Assembly: GCA_963682175.1 (NCBI GenBank)
Contig: OY821792.1
Location: 31,804,652 to 31,868,651, forward strand
From: Triglochin maritima
Taxonomy: Eukaryota > Streptophyta > Magnoliopsida > Alismatales > Juncaginaceae
Length of the DNA: 64,000 nt
Reading direction: 5' to 3'
Positions within the stretch are counted from its first letter, which is position 1. Each line of letters opens with the position of its first letter. Made by a program: the position numbers and the translations under genes. Below the pieces are notes generated by a model. That model did no database searches. It was not told where the DNA came from and saw nothing but the letters and a program-made list of their open reading frames with translations. This document shows positions 1 to 11,959 of this stretch, piece after piece.

Positions 1-158
1 ACTGGGTAAATATATAACATATGTTGTGATTCATATATATCAACCATGCACTTTCCTATTTGGTTATAACAAATTATTACCATTATAATAATGTTGGTGG
101 ATATAAAATAATTAAAGTTTTACTAGTTGTAATGACTGATGGTTGATTAATCAAACAG

Positions 159-3100
159 GAATAAAATATGGAGGCTATGGCTCTTTTGCACGTTGTTTGG
201 AAGAAAATCCTTCGCCCCCGTCTGCAAAACCGCCACAAGATCATGTAGTAAAAAAGAACGAGTCTGTTCCAAAAATCGTCGAACCGATCACGAAACCACA
301 TTCAGCAGCAGGTACATCGGGTGGTGGTGATGCACAAAGAATCAGAACTACTACTAAATTTCAAGCTCCCGAGAACAAACCTGCCCATGAGTTTCAAGCT
401 AAGTTAGTTGGGGTATGTTTTTAATTTGTTCAGAAAACAGTTACTAGTCAAATAATTTATTATACTGTTAATTTTTTCCCCTTGAAATAATTGGCGTTCT
501 CACTTCTGAGTTCTTTGTTTTAACTGATCATCTTATGGTTTGGTGTTCGTTTTTATTGATCACCAGTTATATACCGGAGGAATTGTGGATCTTTCGATTT
601 CGCCACTTCATGAAAACAACAAAACAACCACACCTCCAAATCCAACATCACCTGAATCGTCACATTCTAAATATCATAATCGTTCCGACGGAAAAACAAG
701 TCGGAAGCAAAAAAGTGGAGCTATCAGAGTCAAATCAATAGACAATATCAACAAAGAATTCGAATGCTCCCGGCTAACCAAGACAGACGAAAGTCATCGT
801 CGGCGACAACAAACTGATGTTCCGCAATCCAATCCAACCGATCCAACAATTAATAAAGGCGACATTCAAGATCACTGGGTATGTTGTGATGAATGCGAAA
901 AATGGCGGTTGTTGCCATTTGAAATCCATCCCGATGACCTTCCGGAAAAGTGGTCATGCGCAATGCTCGATTGGTTGTAAGTATTCTTTTCTAAATAAAT
1001 AAATAAATTGATTTCAACTTCATGTTCCTTATTATATTTCTTGATACTAAACTCATTTCGTATTTAATTGTATGTTTATGTAGGGCGGGAATGAATGATT
1101 GCAGTTTCAGTGAGGAGGAAACTACCGAAGCCGTGAATATGCTCTACAATTCGTCAGTTCCTGAAAATGTCGTGCAATTAGCCGACAAATTTCCTGCTCG
1201 CAAAATTTTCCAACCAAAGAATGTGCATGAATCACCGAGACAACACACTTACAATGGTACGATTTCTCCCTCAAAAATTTCACTTACAAGATTCCTACTT
1301 AGTACTAGCTAGAGTTATGTCTTTGAACTTTTAGAGTTTTAGTCACATAAACCACCACTAATTAATTATGCTTTGGTTCTCTTTTCCTTAAAATATATTG
1401 CAGGTGGGAATAAGAGATGTTGTGATGAAATGGTTGAGAGTTCGTCGAAGAAAACAAAGATAAAGTGCGAGAAATGCGGTCCTTCTACTTCAAACAATAT
1501 TAGTAGCGAGGATGTTTCAGTCAATAAGAGAAGTAGCATTTCAACACCCAAGGTTAAAAGTCAAGTGAAATTACCAAGTAAGGAGCTCGTAAAAGATTTG
1601 AAGAGGAACAAAAGGCGAAATAGACAAACTGAGTTCGAAGTGAAGGATGCGAAAAGACTCAAATTATCAAACTCTCGTCAGAATAGAGATGAACCAGACC
1701 AGGACCGATGGAGCCAAATGAGAACCGATGATCGTGATGTCTCCTCGAAGATGGACCGTGACTGTCATAGTGTCTCTAGAGTTGTTTCTTCTGGCTCCTC
1801 AAAGATTTCTGGTATGTACTTAAAACACAAAAATAAAATTGGCAAAATGTTTCTCCAATATGTTCATGTTCAATTTCTAGTGGTAACAAAATTTTATTCC
1901 CTAATAACCACAGGTGATTCAGTAATAAAGCACTGTATCATGACTGACGAGAAGGAATCGGATCGGACTATTGTTCCCAAAGAATATGTTTCTGAATGGA
2001 ATTCTTCCTTGCTACTTGCGAATGGTCTCGATATGTCTAAATCATTTTCCGAAAATAAGTCCCATCTTACACTGGCGAAAGCACCAAATGTTGACAATTC
2101 TCTTGCAAAAGACGGTGGTAAAAAATGTCCAACCCTGCTTAAAGAAGCCACAGCTCTCAAACATGTTGCCAATAATCTAAAGGTACTAATATATATATAT
2201 ATATATATATATATCTTATTTACAAGCAAGATTAGTCTTTTCTTTTAATATTTCCATGCTATCTATAACTAATGACGTTGGTTCAACGTTAATGTTTATA
2301 GAATCAAGGGCTGGTCGAGGAAAGCACGACACTATATTTTCAAGCCGCAATGAAGTTTTTGCATGCCGCATCGCTTCTTGAGGAAACAAATTGCGAAGAG
2401 AAACTGCTTGAAATGTACTATCAAACTGCGAAACTGATTGAGTAAGTATTTCAATTAAGAGAGAATTTAGCATTCACTTTATAGACATTATCAAACTTTA
2501 ATACACAACATCAGCATCAACGCTTCCTTAAAGCTTCAAAAGAGTCAACCACTAAACATTATTACAGATGACATATTGTTATTATTAGTTATCACACATC
2601 CAGATTTTTGCATTCGCTAATACCATGTTTTTTGTTCGCGACAGATACTGCGCACGAGAGTACATGAAGTATAACAAAATGGCTGCTGCTTCTCTAGCAT
2701 ACAAATGCGTCGAGGTGGCTTACATGAGGATTGTTTTCGTAAAGCATTCTATTGCTACCCGCGATCGACAAGAGCTCCAAAGTGTACTTCCTAAGGATCA
2801 TTTTGGTAAGAAAAACGTTCTGAACTTTGTTAACTTTGAACTTCATCTTAATTGCATTGTCCCTTAAAATTTCAGACTGAAATTAAGAATAGAAACAATA
2901 CGTTATCTATAGAATAGATATATGAAATTATTTTTTTTGGGTATTTGTCATATGTCTTTATTAGAATGATGTTTGTTCATATGTATTTTTGTTTGCTTGG
3001 TAGGTGGATTGACAACGACCTCAACTGCGGCAGACATATCTCCGGAGACTACCGGCAACTACGACAACATGATTGGTGTTAGCTATCATCCTGACGTTAC

Positions 3101-3414
3101 GAGAAGTCTTAGTTTCGTAAGTTGTCACCATATATGCATGCTGGATTTTGATGAATAGGTTCGAAGTGATCTATATATATATATATATGTTGTGTCATTT
3201 GTTGTGCAAGCAGACGGAAGATGCAACTTTTGCAATGACAGCCACGACGAATGCGCTTATGTCATTTGCAAATGCATATCCCCCCAATCACGAAGATCAG
3301 AAATACGAAGTAGTAGAGATGTCGTTGGTCAAGCGAGCATTGAACTTCAGCTTCCACAACATCGAGGGGCTATTGCGTCTTGTAAGGCTCTCCATGGAGT
3401 CCATCGAACCATGA
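159..3414 (+). CDS. CW-type zinc-finger protein, 3' part of gene (5' end outside window)
   Basis: Last nine visible exons of a gene that enters from the left: 159-412, 567-976, 1084-1256, 1404-1811, 1914-2182, 2302-2441, 2645-2805, 3004-3116 and 3214-3414 (TGA). The frame stays open across all GT-AG junctions. Exons 2-3 encode a CW zinc finger: HWVCCDECEKWRLLP, then KWSCAML, then GMNDCSFSEEE, giving four Cys and the hallmark Trp residues. In this family the CW domain reads methylated histone H3K4. The middle part is Lys/Ser-rich with nuclear-localisation-like basic runs. Exons 6-7 encode the helical C-terminal domain typical of plant CW proteins (YFQAAMKFLHAASLLEE, then YMKYNKMAAASLAYKCVEVA). 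A nuclear chromatin role is inferred from the family. The first visible exon could differ at its 5' edge. Introns carry TA microsatellites near 2189 and 3173. Confidence 0.85.
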
Positions 3415-4516
3415 ATCAACACCATGTCTAGATCGATCTTAATTCAAAGCATACGAATTTGGAATCGAGTAAGTACTCTATGCTTTATATGATAATATCT
3501 TGTTTCAGAATTTAAAGGGGCTAGGAGCTCTACTTCAAGGCAATTAATTATATATAAACACGTATTTGAATCACTTTATAAGATTGAACATCTTAACTAA
3601 AATCTCAACTACTACTTAATTATTTAATTGTCACAAAAAAAAGAAGGGAAAATAAACAAGAAAAAACTTCTGAACTTAAAATTTTCAAGTTTGTACGATG
3701 ATATATACTAACTCAATATATAGTTGTGTACTGTAGGAATGCATGCATGATGATGAATATTACGAAAGTGGACCAACCTCGACAAATCCTCCAGTCGGGA
3801 ATGTTACGAGACGAGATTAGGTGGCTCAAATGCACCAGATTCACCTAAACCAACTGTTCCTAAATTTGTATTAAATGTAATTAAATTGTAACTAGTCCAT
3901 TTGTTAGTGTAACAGTTTTGTAATGTACGTACGGGTTTAGGTGTAGTTTGGGGTTTTTTTTACCCTCTTATCTCGTGTTGAACTATTGATTGAGAGGGTT
4001 TTTCCCCATTAATAAAAGAAAAAAATGAAGAAGATTCAACTTGTTTGATCATGTCTGTGAATGTTGTTTGATCTCTAACAACAAGCATGATTGAGCCTTC
4101 TGAGTCATTATGTCAAATTGGCCTGAACCCAAGCATGATTGAGCCTTCTGAGTCATTATGTCAAATTGGCCTGAACCCAAGCATGACTTGATTGCAATCA
4201 GATAATTACACACTATAATTTCACTGGATTATGTTTCCTTATGGGTTTTGTTTGACTGCTAAATCAACATTTTGTTGCTTTTCGAACCACTAACATCCCC
4301 TAAGAATATAATTGGTCCGGAAAAGTCAAACCCAACCTATGCATGAAAGTATGAAACTAATAATAACTCTAATACACCCCAAAAAATATCTCCAACATTA
4401 TCTATCACCTTCCCACCTAACACCCTTTTTAATAATATATATAACAATCCAAAGTTCATCAAACACACAATTCTTCTTCTTCCTAAAATAAAAAATAAAA
4501 AATCGAAACCCTAGAA
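3415..4516. other. 3' UTR of CW gene and intergenic spacer
   Basis: A GTAAGT donor-like site near 3469 suggests an intron in the 3' UTR. An AATAAAA signal near 4010 would end the CW transcript. A tandem repeat at 4083-4188 is listed separately. A TATA-like AATATATATAAC at about 4433 precedes the next gene. No coding potential was seen. Confidence 0.5.
4083..4188. repeat. 48-bp tandem duplication
   Basis: Two identical 48-bp units, 4083-4130 and 4131-4178, each beginning AAGCATGATTGAGCC and ending GGCCTGAACCC, followed by the first 9-10 bases of a third unit. It lies just past the likely polyadenylation site of the CW gene. No mismatch is visible, so it looks recent. Confidence 0.9.
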
Positions 4517-6546
4517 ATGGAAGTACTGGTGTGCGCGGAGATCGGGGACCCGACGATCCCTTTAACCGAGACGTCGCCGTTGCGTCTGAATCGGTCCCAC
4601 CCAGTCCCACCCGTGGAGACCCCCACCGGCGTGAGGGTCCGGATCAAGGCCACCAGCCTCAACTACGCCAACTACCTCCAGGTCCTCGGGAAGTACCAGG
4701 AGAAGCCCCCTCTCCCCTTCGTCCCCGGATCTGACTACTCCGGGGTCGTCGAGGCGGTCGGGAGGAGGGTTTCTAGGGTTAGGGTTGGGGATCGGGTGTG
4801 TTCGTTCGCCGCTTTGGGGTCCTTCGCGGAATTCATCGTTGCCGACGAGAAGGATCTGTGAGTGTTCATAAATAAAATTTTGATTATCATGAATTGTGTA
4901 TATATTCATAAATAAAATTTATGTGAAGTGTATTTTCTATTGATTAAGGTATTGACATTGGTTTTGAAGGTTTTTAGTGCCTGAAGGATGTGATTTGGTG
5001 GCTGCCGGTGCTCTCCCTGTCGCATATGGTACTTCCCATGTCGCACTTGCCCACCGTGCTCAGCTCAAGCCTGGTCAGGTTGTGCTAACATATACTACAA
5101 CTCCTTTATGTGTGAGGAGGGTTCATGATGCCATTGCCTCCAGTTGATTCATGTTGCTTCGAATCCTAAATGCAAACCCATGCATGCAATGTTATATTAA
5201 CTGCCTGCCTTTTGGTGGCTTATTACGGCCACTGGTACTGTCCTGATGCTATATTGACTGTCCTTGTGAAAATTCAGGTATTGCTTGTTCTTGGTGCAGC
5301 TGGCGGTGTCGGGCTTTCGGCAGTACAAATAGGAAAGGTCTGCGGTGCCATTGTAATTGCAGTTGCTAGGTATCTATTAGACTATCGACGGGGACACCAA
5401 TGCATTACTTGGAATCTATCTCATTGGGCTAACATTTACCTTATCCTTTCAGAGGTGCAGAAAAGGTGCAGTTTCTCAAGTCTCTAGGTGTTGATCATGT
5501 TGTAGATCTGACTGAGGGTAGTATATTGGAAAACGTGAAGAGGTTTCTCAAGTCAAGAAATCTCAAGGGGGTTGATGTTCTGTATGACCCTGTTGGAGGA
5601 AAGGTCGTGAAAGAAGCCATGAAGCTTCTGAAATGGGGAGCTCATATTTTGGTTATTGGATTTGCAAGTGGTGAAGTTCCTGTAATCCCAGCAAATATTG
5701 CCCTTGTTAAGGTATGAGTTACCCATATTTCTCTCCTCCCCTCTACATCACATGCTTTACATTATCAATATATTATGTCATTGATTTAACGAGAAACGTA
5801 AAACAAAACTGTACTATTATGCCATGTTTTCTTTCTGACACCTAGAGTTTTCATATCATGTGTTCATAATCCATTTGTAACTATTGATTTCGATGGCCTC
5901 GCCATATTTGCACTGTAGAATTGGACAATACATGGTTTGTATTGGGGAAGCTACAAGATACACTGTCCAACTGTTCTCGAGGACTCGCTGAATGAACTAC
6001 TCTCCTGGCTAGCGAGGGGTTTGATCTCTGTGAATATATCTCATAATTACAAACTATCTGAGGTAAGTGAGCTTCACTATGTACTGGTAACTGTAAAAAG
6101 TTTGACAAAAAAATTCTATTTTTGTCAGTCATTATTAGTCATAAAAAGGTAAAGAAACTAAAAAAATTCATTAGGGCCCAAATAGGTGAAAATCCCACCC
6201 AACTTCAGTACAGCTCTCCATCTTTATGAGCAGATGCAAGTTATTCTTTTCCCACATGGAATCAAATTAAACCACTTATTCTTGTCCAGTTGGTAAACGA
6301 GTCATACTTTTAAGGTTCACTGCTTTATATCCATACAAAACTTGCTGTTGAAAATTATCTGACAGAAGCCTGCAATTTGAAGCCATTTTAAATTGATGAG
6401 GAAATCTGATTCATGGCTTGTGTTGATGCAAACTCCTGATGTTTTAACAGGCAAATCTTGCATTCACCTCGATCAAAGAAAGAAAAGCCATTGGAAAAAT
6501 TATGATTGTGTTTGAAGATGTGGATGGTGCAAAATCTAAACTTTGA
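4517..6546 (+). CDS. Quinone oxidoreductase-like protein (MDR / zeta-crystallin type)
   Basis: Six exons: 4517-4857, 4970-5078, 5278-5369, 5453-5711, 5919-6062 and 6451-6546 (TGA), joining to 346 codons, the usual length of the family. The N-terminal GroES-like fold is visible (VRIKATSLNYANYLQ, then VPGSDYSGVVEAVG, then GDRVCSFAALGSFAEFIV). The dinucleotide site LGAAGGVGLSAVQIGK is in exon 3. The Cys/His zinc ligands of alcohol dehydrogenases are absent, as expected for NADPH:quinone reductases, which reduce quinones with NADPH. It resembles the plant group called quinone oxidoreductase-like protein 2. Exon 1 is clearly more GC-rich than the rest. The start is the first ATG after the TATA-like box. 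No N-terminal targeting signal is evident, so a cytosolic or peroxisomal location cannot be decided. Confidence 0.9.
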
Positions 6547-7361
6547 GCGGATGACAGAAGCAGTAGAAATTGATGATTACCTTGTAGTATTCTCATCCTT
6601 CACAGTTCATCTTGTTGCTGACGGGAATGTTGAAATATATCAAGTAGTAAATAAATAAAAAGTAGTTTATCCTCAAGATTCATTGTAGTTACCTTTCCCT
6701 TTTCAAGTGTCTGATTTATTTTTCTTTGATAAATATCATTTTTCAAAGTTTAGCAGGCTAAATATAATTTGGTTCGGCTTATGCAACTATAAAGCCTTTG
6801 GAGAGCCTTTGGAGCAGGCTTGATAGATGTTATGTGTGAGAATCTATCTTTCAGATATGGAAAAACGAAAGTAAACTCAAAAAAATGATCTCTTCGTCTT
6901 TCAAATTATCAATGATTCAATGTGCAAGAGAAGATGGTATTGCCATGGTTCCAGAGAGAGAAATGAAGGCTTAGATTAGTCAAACAGTGATCGGCACCAA
7001 ATCATCAACCACTTGTTAGATGGTATTGTCAACAGATAATGAAGGAAAAAAGAATTAAAATGTAAGGAATTCTGAAAACAGAAGGCTACACTAATTCATC
7101 GACAACAAATGAAAGTATGAAACAGTGATTTACTGTAAAACACTGGACAATTGGAGAAGGCAACTGGAGTAGAAAACCATACCAATATTTTCAAAAGTTG
7201 TCTACAGGACTGTTAGTCTGGTTTAACAGTAATAGCCAGTTGAAACCAGAAAGAAACGCTACTACAATTTTTTGTTACAATAATATCTGGGCACATTCCC
7301 CAGAAAAACAGTATATACAGGTAAAACATATGTACATACCAAACAAGTATGAAGTCTACAT
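6547..7361. other. Convergent intergenic spacer
   Basis: 3' flank shared by two convergent genes. AATAAATAAAAAG at about 6649 is a likely polyadenylation signal for the oxidoreductase gene. The right side probably holds the ATG18 3' UTR. No coding or repeat signal was seen. Confidence 0.5.
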
Positions 7362-9652
7362 TCAGAACATGCCCGTAGCGCTGCCTTCGTGGTGGTTATC
7401 GGCTTTCAAGATCCTCACATACTCCTGCTGCAGCATCTCCCCACCCTTTATAGGGTCGAAGCTACACCTGTAGAAACTGGTGTGCAAAATTACCGTAAGA
7501 ATGGGAACCAAAGCAAACAATAAAAAAAAAATTTGAAGCTGTACTTCAATGGAATAAATATCTTTCGGTACATGATTGGTTTAAACCTCAATCACAACTC
7601 ACAAGAACAGTAAATAAAATTATACTAGTGATAATTTTACAAGTACCAATCAAATATTTTGTAATATGTGATATAGCTTTTTTAACCTTATTAAACCCAA
7701 CTGTACTTATTTTTAACCTTATTAAACCCAACTGTCCTACAATATATTCAGTGGCATTGAAGTAGATTTTACAAGTTTGTTGGCATCATATTGAGCACAG
7801 GGGGGAGTTTCAAACTAAAAAAAAGGATTCAATAAAAGGATACAGTTGATATTTTACGGCAAATGGAAGGATAACAGAAATTATTCAAAATTTAAAGATG
7901 GGAAAATTATAGCAACTAAACACCCACCTGCCATCCATGGTCAAAATCATTACAGTGGTTCCAGCCCCAATTGCAGCAATAAAAGGTGCAGCTTCTCGTA
8001 CCCGGAATTGAGAAAAGGACCATTCAGAACTAAAATACTTTGGCAGTGCACCTGCAACATTGCAATGGTGCAAGATGCAAACCAGTTACAGAAGAAAAGG
8101 AAGCAGTCTTGTGCAAAATGAACAGAAACAAAACAAGCAATTCATGCAGCCGGGAGTGGTAGTATACCTCTCATGAAGGACAATGATGAACTGGGGTTGG
8201 ATGTCTGGGTTGGATTTATGAATGCAGTTAAGGAACTAGATGAGTTCTGATGATCCATTGTTGCGTTGGCACCGGGAGAATCTTTGACAACCAGATCCTC
8301 CCCAACTACCCGAACCCTGAGACTGAAAATATGTACAGTACCCTTTTCGCTTGACACTGCAAGCCACCTAACTGTGGGGGATAGAGAAATGCTATATATT
8401 TCAGCTTTGTCAATCCCTCGCCGCACCTACATGGAGACACACTGATTAGTTACTCATAGCAATGGCAGGCCTATGCATTGAAATTTTATGAAAGGTCAGC
8501 CAACACAAGTGAACTCAAGTGATGTTCTACATAGTTATCGACAACAGAAATTTATATTTGACAAGAAAAAGGTTTTAATGTATTCTTTGCTTGATCATCA
8601 ATGTGAGAAACATGGGTCCTTGCATGACAGGAAACAACAAATGCATCACAAAACTATTAACAGTATAAAAGAAAGTTCTAACACCTTTCAGCTGAAAATG
8701 AGTTTTCTTTTTGTTGAAATTGACATGATTAATACAAGCTAATAAATTAGGAAGAACAAAGAGAGAACGATAGATTCATTGGGTGTTTTTTTAAGAAGCA
8801 TGTATTTGTAGTGAACCTCAGAGCAGCACTAAAATTGGGTCTTATTAATTTAGACTTTAGAAAAATAAAAAAGAAGAATAAACTGGCAAGCAAGACAGTA
8901 ACAATAGTTGGTCATTTACTTCATAAAATCAGACATAACGTACATACCTCCTGCAGGCAGCTCCCATCCATCGTATTGAAAATCCTAATCAAAGTGCCTT
9001 TCGTGCTTGCAGTTGCAAGAAGAAGCCCATCCATAGTCAAAGTGATGCAAGAAACATGAGATTCATGAGCATTGATAAACTTTGTCACCTTCAGACCGAA
9101 GTGTTCAACACGAACCTGACCTCTTTGCAAACCTGGACATGCCAGGACAAAGGTGTTTGAATGGTGGGAAAGGCAACAAAGCCCCTTGGGGTTAGCCAAT
9201 GTTTCTAGTTGATAGAGAAGCTTAAGATCTGTAAAGTTATACACATAGACTCTATGCTCAAGAATGATGACTATATGATCCCGTCTTAATTTCACACCAC
9301 GTACATCAGACCTGAACGAAAACTCACTAATGCATCTGCTCTGATGGTCATCCCAGATGATAACTTTGTTTGGAGGGTACTGTAAATTTTTGCTGCTTCC
9401 AACTAGCGCAAGAATGTTACATCTGAACAACATTTCCACAATACTAAAGCCCCCACTTTTCAGATCTCTTCTAAATGTTTCCTTGAAAGGATGACAATTA
9501 AAAATTCGGAAACCATGGTTTGTGCCAGCAGCAAAGCATCCATAATCTTGATTCCAAGATACGGACAACAGTTCAGTATCATCTTTTGTGCTAAAATCTG
9601 GTTCAGGATGATCGGAGGGAGGTGAGAAATGCCTTGCATGTGGAGAGTCCAT
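7362..9652 (-). CDS. ATG18: Autophagy-related PROPPIN, ATG18 family (ATG18c/d-like)
   Basis: Four coding exons on the minus strand: 9652-8948, 8426-8168, 8051-7928 and 7467-7362 (stop 7364-7362), giving 397 residues. It is a seven-bladed beta-propeller of WD40-like repeats. Conserved stretches include [46 protein letters not shown] and [19 protein letters not shown]. The phosphoinositide-binding signature appears as VRRG at about residues 236-239, directly after the exon 1/2 junction. The last exons carry [15 protein letters not shown] and FDPIKGGEM, as in other plant ATG18 proteins. ATG18 binds PI3P and works with ATG2 in autophagosome expansion. The ATG at 9652 follows an in-frame TGA, so the start is firm. 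A spliced 5' UTR is likely: donor near 10628 and acceptor near 9718. Confidence 0.92.
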
Positions 9653-9719
9653 CGAATTACACTTCGAGGCTCAGATACTCTTCGAGATGCTGAAACTATA
9701 TTGTCAGTGGAATCCTTGA

Positions 9720-10690
9720 GCTGTTTAAAAAACACAGGAGTGTGAGGGAAAAATTCATAGCAACCTGATGAAAATACTTATCCGATCATAGGAAGGTAAT
9801 GCATTTACTCAGCCAAACCATACAAACACGGCAACACCAATCAGAAATTCATATTTCTTTCGATTGACCCAACACCATTTTTCTTTCTTTCAAGGTTGTT
9901 ATGCGAGACCCCCGACCGACCTGTTTCTAGTTCAACATGTATTAAATAAAAACGACATCTCGAAACCAAGAAAAAATTTGCCCAAGTAAAAACGGCATCA
10001 CTGATGCCGTTTTCATTAAGGGTAAAAACGGCATCTACAGTGCCGTTTTTACTTAATGAAAACGGCACCTGTGGTGCCGTTTTTCAATGTGCATACTTTG
10101 CCAATTAAGTTTCTGAAGTGCATATTTTTCCAATTTTTTATTTTTTTTTGATTATTTTGAAATTTTTTCCTTATTTATATACTTATATCTAATGAAAGAA
10201 AACCAATAAAAAATTGAAATGAACAAAACTATGATAACACAGATGTTTCAAATTCAAATACATTATACCAAGAAGGAACCTTTCAACCCACATTGGTCAG
10301 GTCAGAAACCAATAAAACCCCTAAAATGAAGCAAGAGATTACCACAGAAAGGCACAATCTCACAGAAAATTCCACCAAATCAACCATCCCCAAAGCACTG
10401 AAACTCCGAAAGGTGCCACCTTTATCACAAATCACGGTTCAATTCGATGAAAAACTCGATCCAGATCCAAAATATCCAACCGAACCACGGAAAATTCCCA
10501 GAAAAATCCCGAAAAAAAATCTAAAAAAAGAGAAATTTGGATTTCGCAGCATTACCTACAAGAAATAAGACGGATCCAACCGGAAAAGGAAGAAAATAGA
10601 TGAAAATAGGGGGGAGAGAAAGAGGGTACCTTTTCGTTTCGAGGAAGAAAAGAGAACTCGCGATTTCAGATTTTCCTTTCGTCCTCTTTT
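9720..10690 (-). promoter_or_regulatory. 5' UTR exon and leader intron of ATG18 gene
   Basis: On the minus strand, AAAAG|GTACCC near 10630 is a splice donor after a GA-rich leader (about 10690-10630), and TTTAAACAG|CTCAAG near 9719 is the acceptor. The leader intron of about 0.9 kb contains the hairpin cluster at 9988-10083. Promoter position is inferred only from the end of the GA-rich leader; I see no firm TATA box. Confidence 0.45.
9988..10083. repeat. Cluster of nested inverted repeats (AACGGCA / TGCCGTT)
   Basis: Three adjacent perfect stem-loops: 9989-10013 (arms of 11 bp around ACGGCATC), 10022-10052 (12-bp arms GTAAAAACGGCA / TGCCGTTTTTAC, 7-base loop) and 10059-10083 (11-bp arms, 3-base loop). 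The same bases can also fold into one long hairpin centred at about 10037, because the TGCCGTTTTCATTAAG side mirrors the CTTAATGAAAACGGCA side. It lies in the leader intron of the ATG18 gene. Confidence 0.9.
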
Positions 10691-11879
10691 GAGACTTTTT
10701 AATTAGTGCCTTTTATTTATACCTGGTTTTTCCGTAAATAACACCAAAACCCAACCTTCTTTGCTTCCCAACAAAAAGAAAAAAATATATAGAAACACAC
10801 TTCAGTATCTCAGGTTTATTTGATCGTCTATTAGTTGTTGGATCGCTTTATGATTCATGCGTATCAACGGCAAGTCAAATTTAGGTTTGGGTTTTTTACT
10901 AATGAATTTGTATGGATTGAACCAATGGGTCTCCACTTTCCATCGTTGGACTTTTCAATCAAATTCATTATTTCAATCCGACAAAACAAACCATCTAACT
11001 GCAAATTCATAACCACTAAAAAAAGTTTGAAGTGTGGTTTATGTTATTTTACATAAAAAAACAAAAAAAATAATTACAATTTACTCCTCTTAATTATGAT
11101 CGAGTAAAATTTTGACTTCTTGAACTTTAAAACGATATAGTTACGCTTCTTGAACTTTAATTTTTGTAATACTTCGACCAATCGAACTTAAAAATGTCAC
11201 ACTTACACCTTAATGTCACTTTGATTACCATATGTATCAAAAAAATGTTATTTTTCAATACAATCATCGTTTTTTTTTCTAAAAAAAACTTGTTGTTTAC
11301 TAAACATGCTTTTACTGTATCCTATAATAAAGTTAAATCAAATCGAAAGTCAATTTTTACTCGAATTTGAGACTGATTAGTTCAAAATCTAAACCAATTT
11401 TGAAGGAAAATCGACATCTGGTCTGATTAAAATTTTAATACAAAAATAGATTAAAAATATGTTTCGCAATCTCACCTATGCATATCGCATATACCTATGG
11501 ATTGGAAATCATTTGTCTTTTAATTCATCCAAAAGATAATCTATTCAAGGAAGTAATTTTTTGTGTTTTTCATCTTCATCTTTTTTCTTCATCTTCCATT
11601 GAGAAATGAGTTGTGATAGCAGATGAATTATATATTCTAAATATCAGACAAATCAGTAGTAAGTCACCGTAAATATTTGAGAATAAATATATTTCTGGAC
11701 ACGAGAACAAGCCAAGATACTTTAATATTTGTTTCAACTTAATACTTGTTAAAAAAAAAATTAGAATTAGATCACCGAAACTCCGGGCATGCAAACACAA
11801 ACGCACCAATCCCAACCCCCACCATGTCCACGTGGATACCACCAATCCAACGGCTGAGATGAGATCTCTCGAACCATCT

Positions 11880-11915
<36 letters not shown>

Positions 11916-11959
11916 AGTCTATAGTCCACTCCGGGGAGAAAAATAGGTAAGAAAAAAAA
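10691..11959. other. Divergent intergenic region
   Basis: Separates two divergent genes. It contains AT-rich sequence with repeated CTTGAACTTTAA-like words at about 11120-11190, which may be an old repeat. A (CT)n run at 11883-11912 lies in the probable 5' leader of the coiled-coil gene. No gene was seen. Confidence 0.4.
11883..11912 (+). repeat. CT microsatellite in 5' leader
   Basis: A run of about 15 CT dinucleotides roughly 50 bases before the ATG at 11960. Pyrimidine-rich leaders near plant transcription starts are common, so this may lie in the core promoter or the 5' UTR. Confidence 0.8.
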
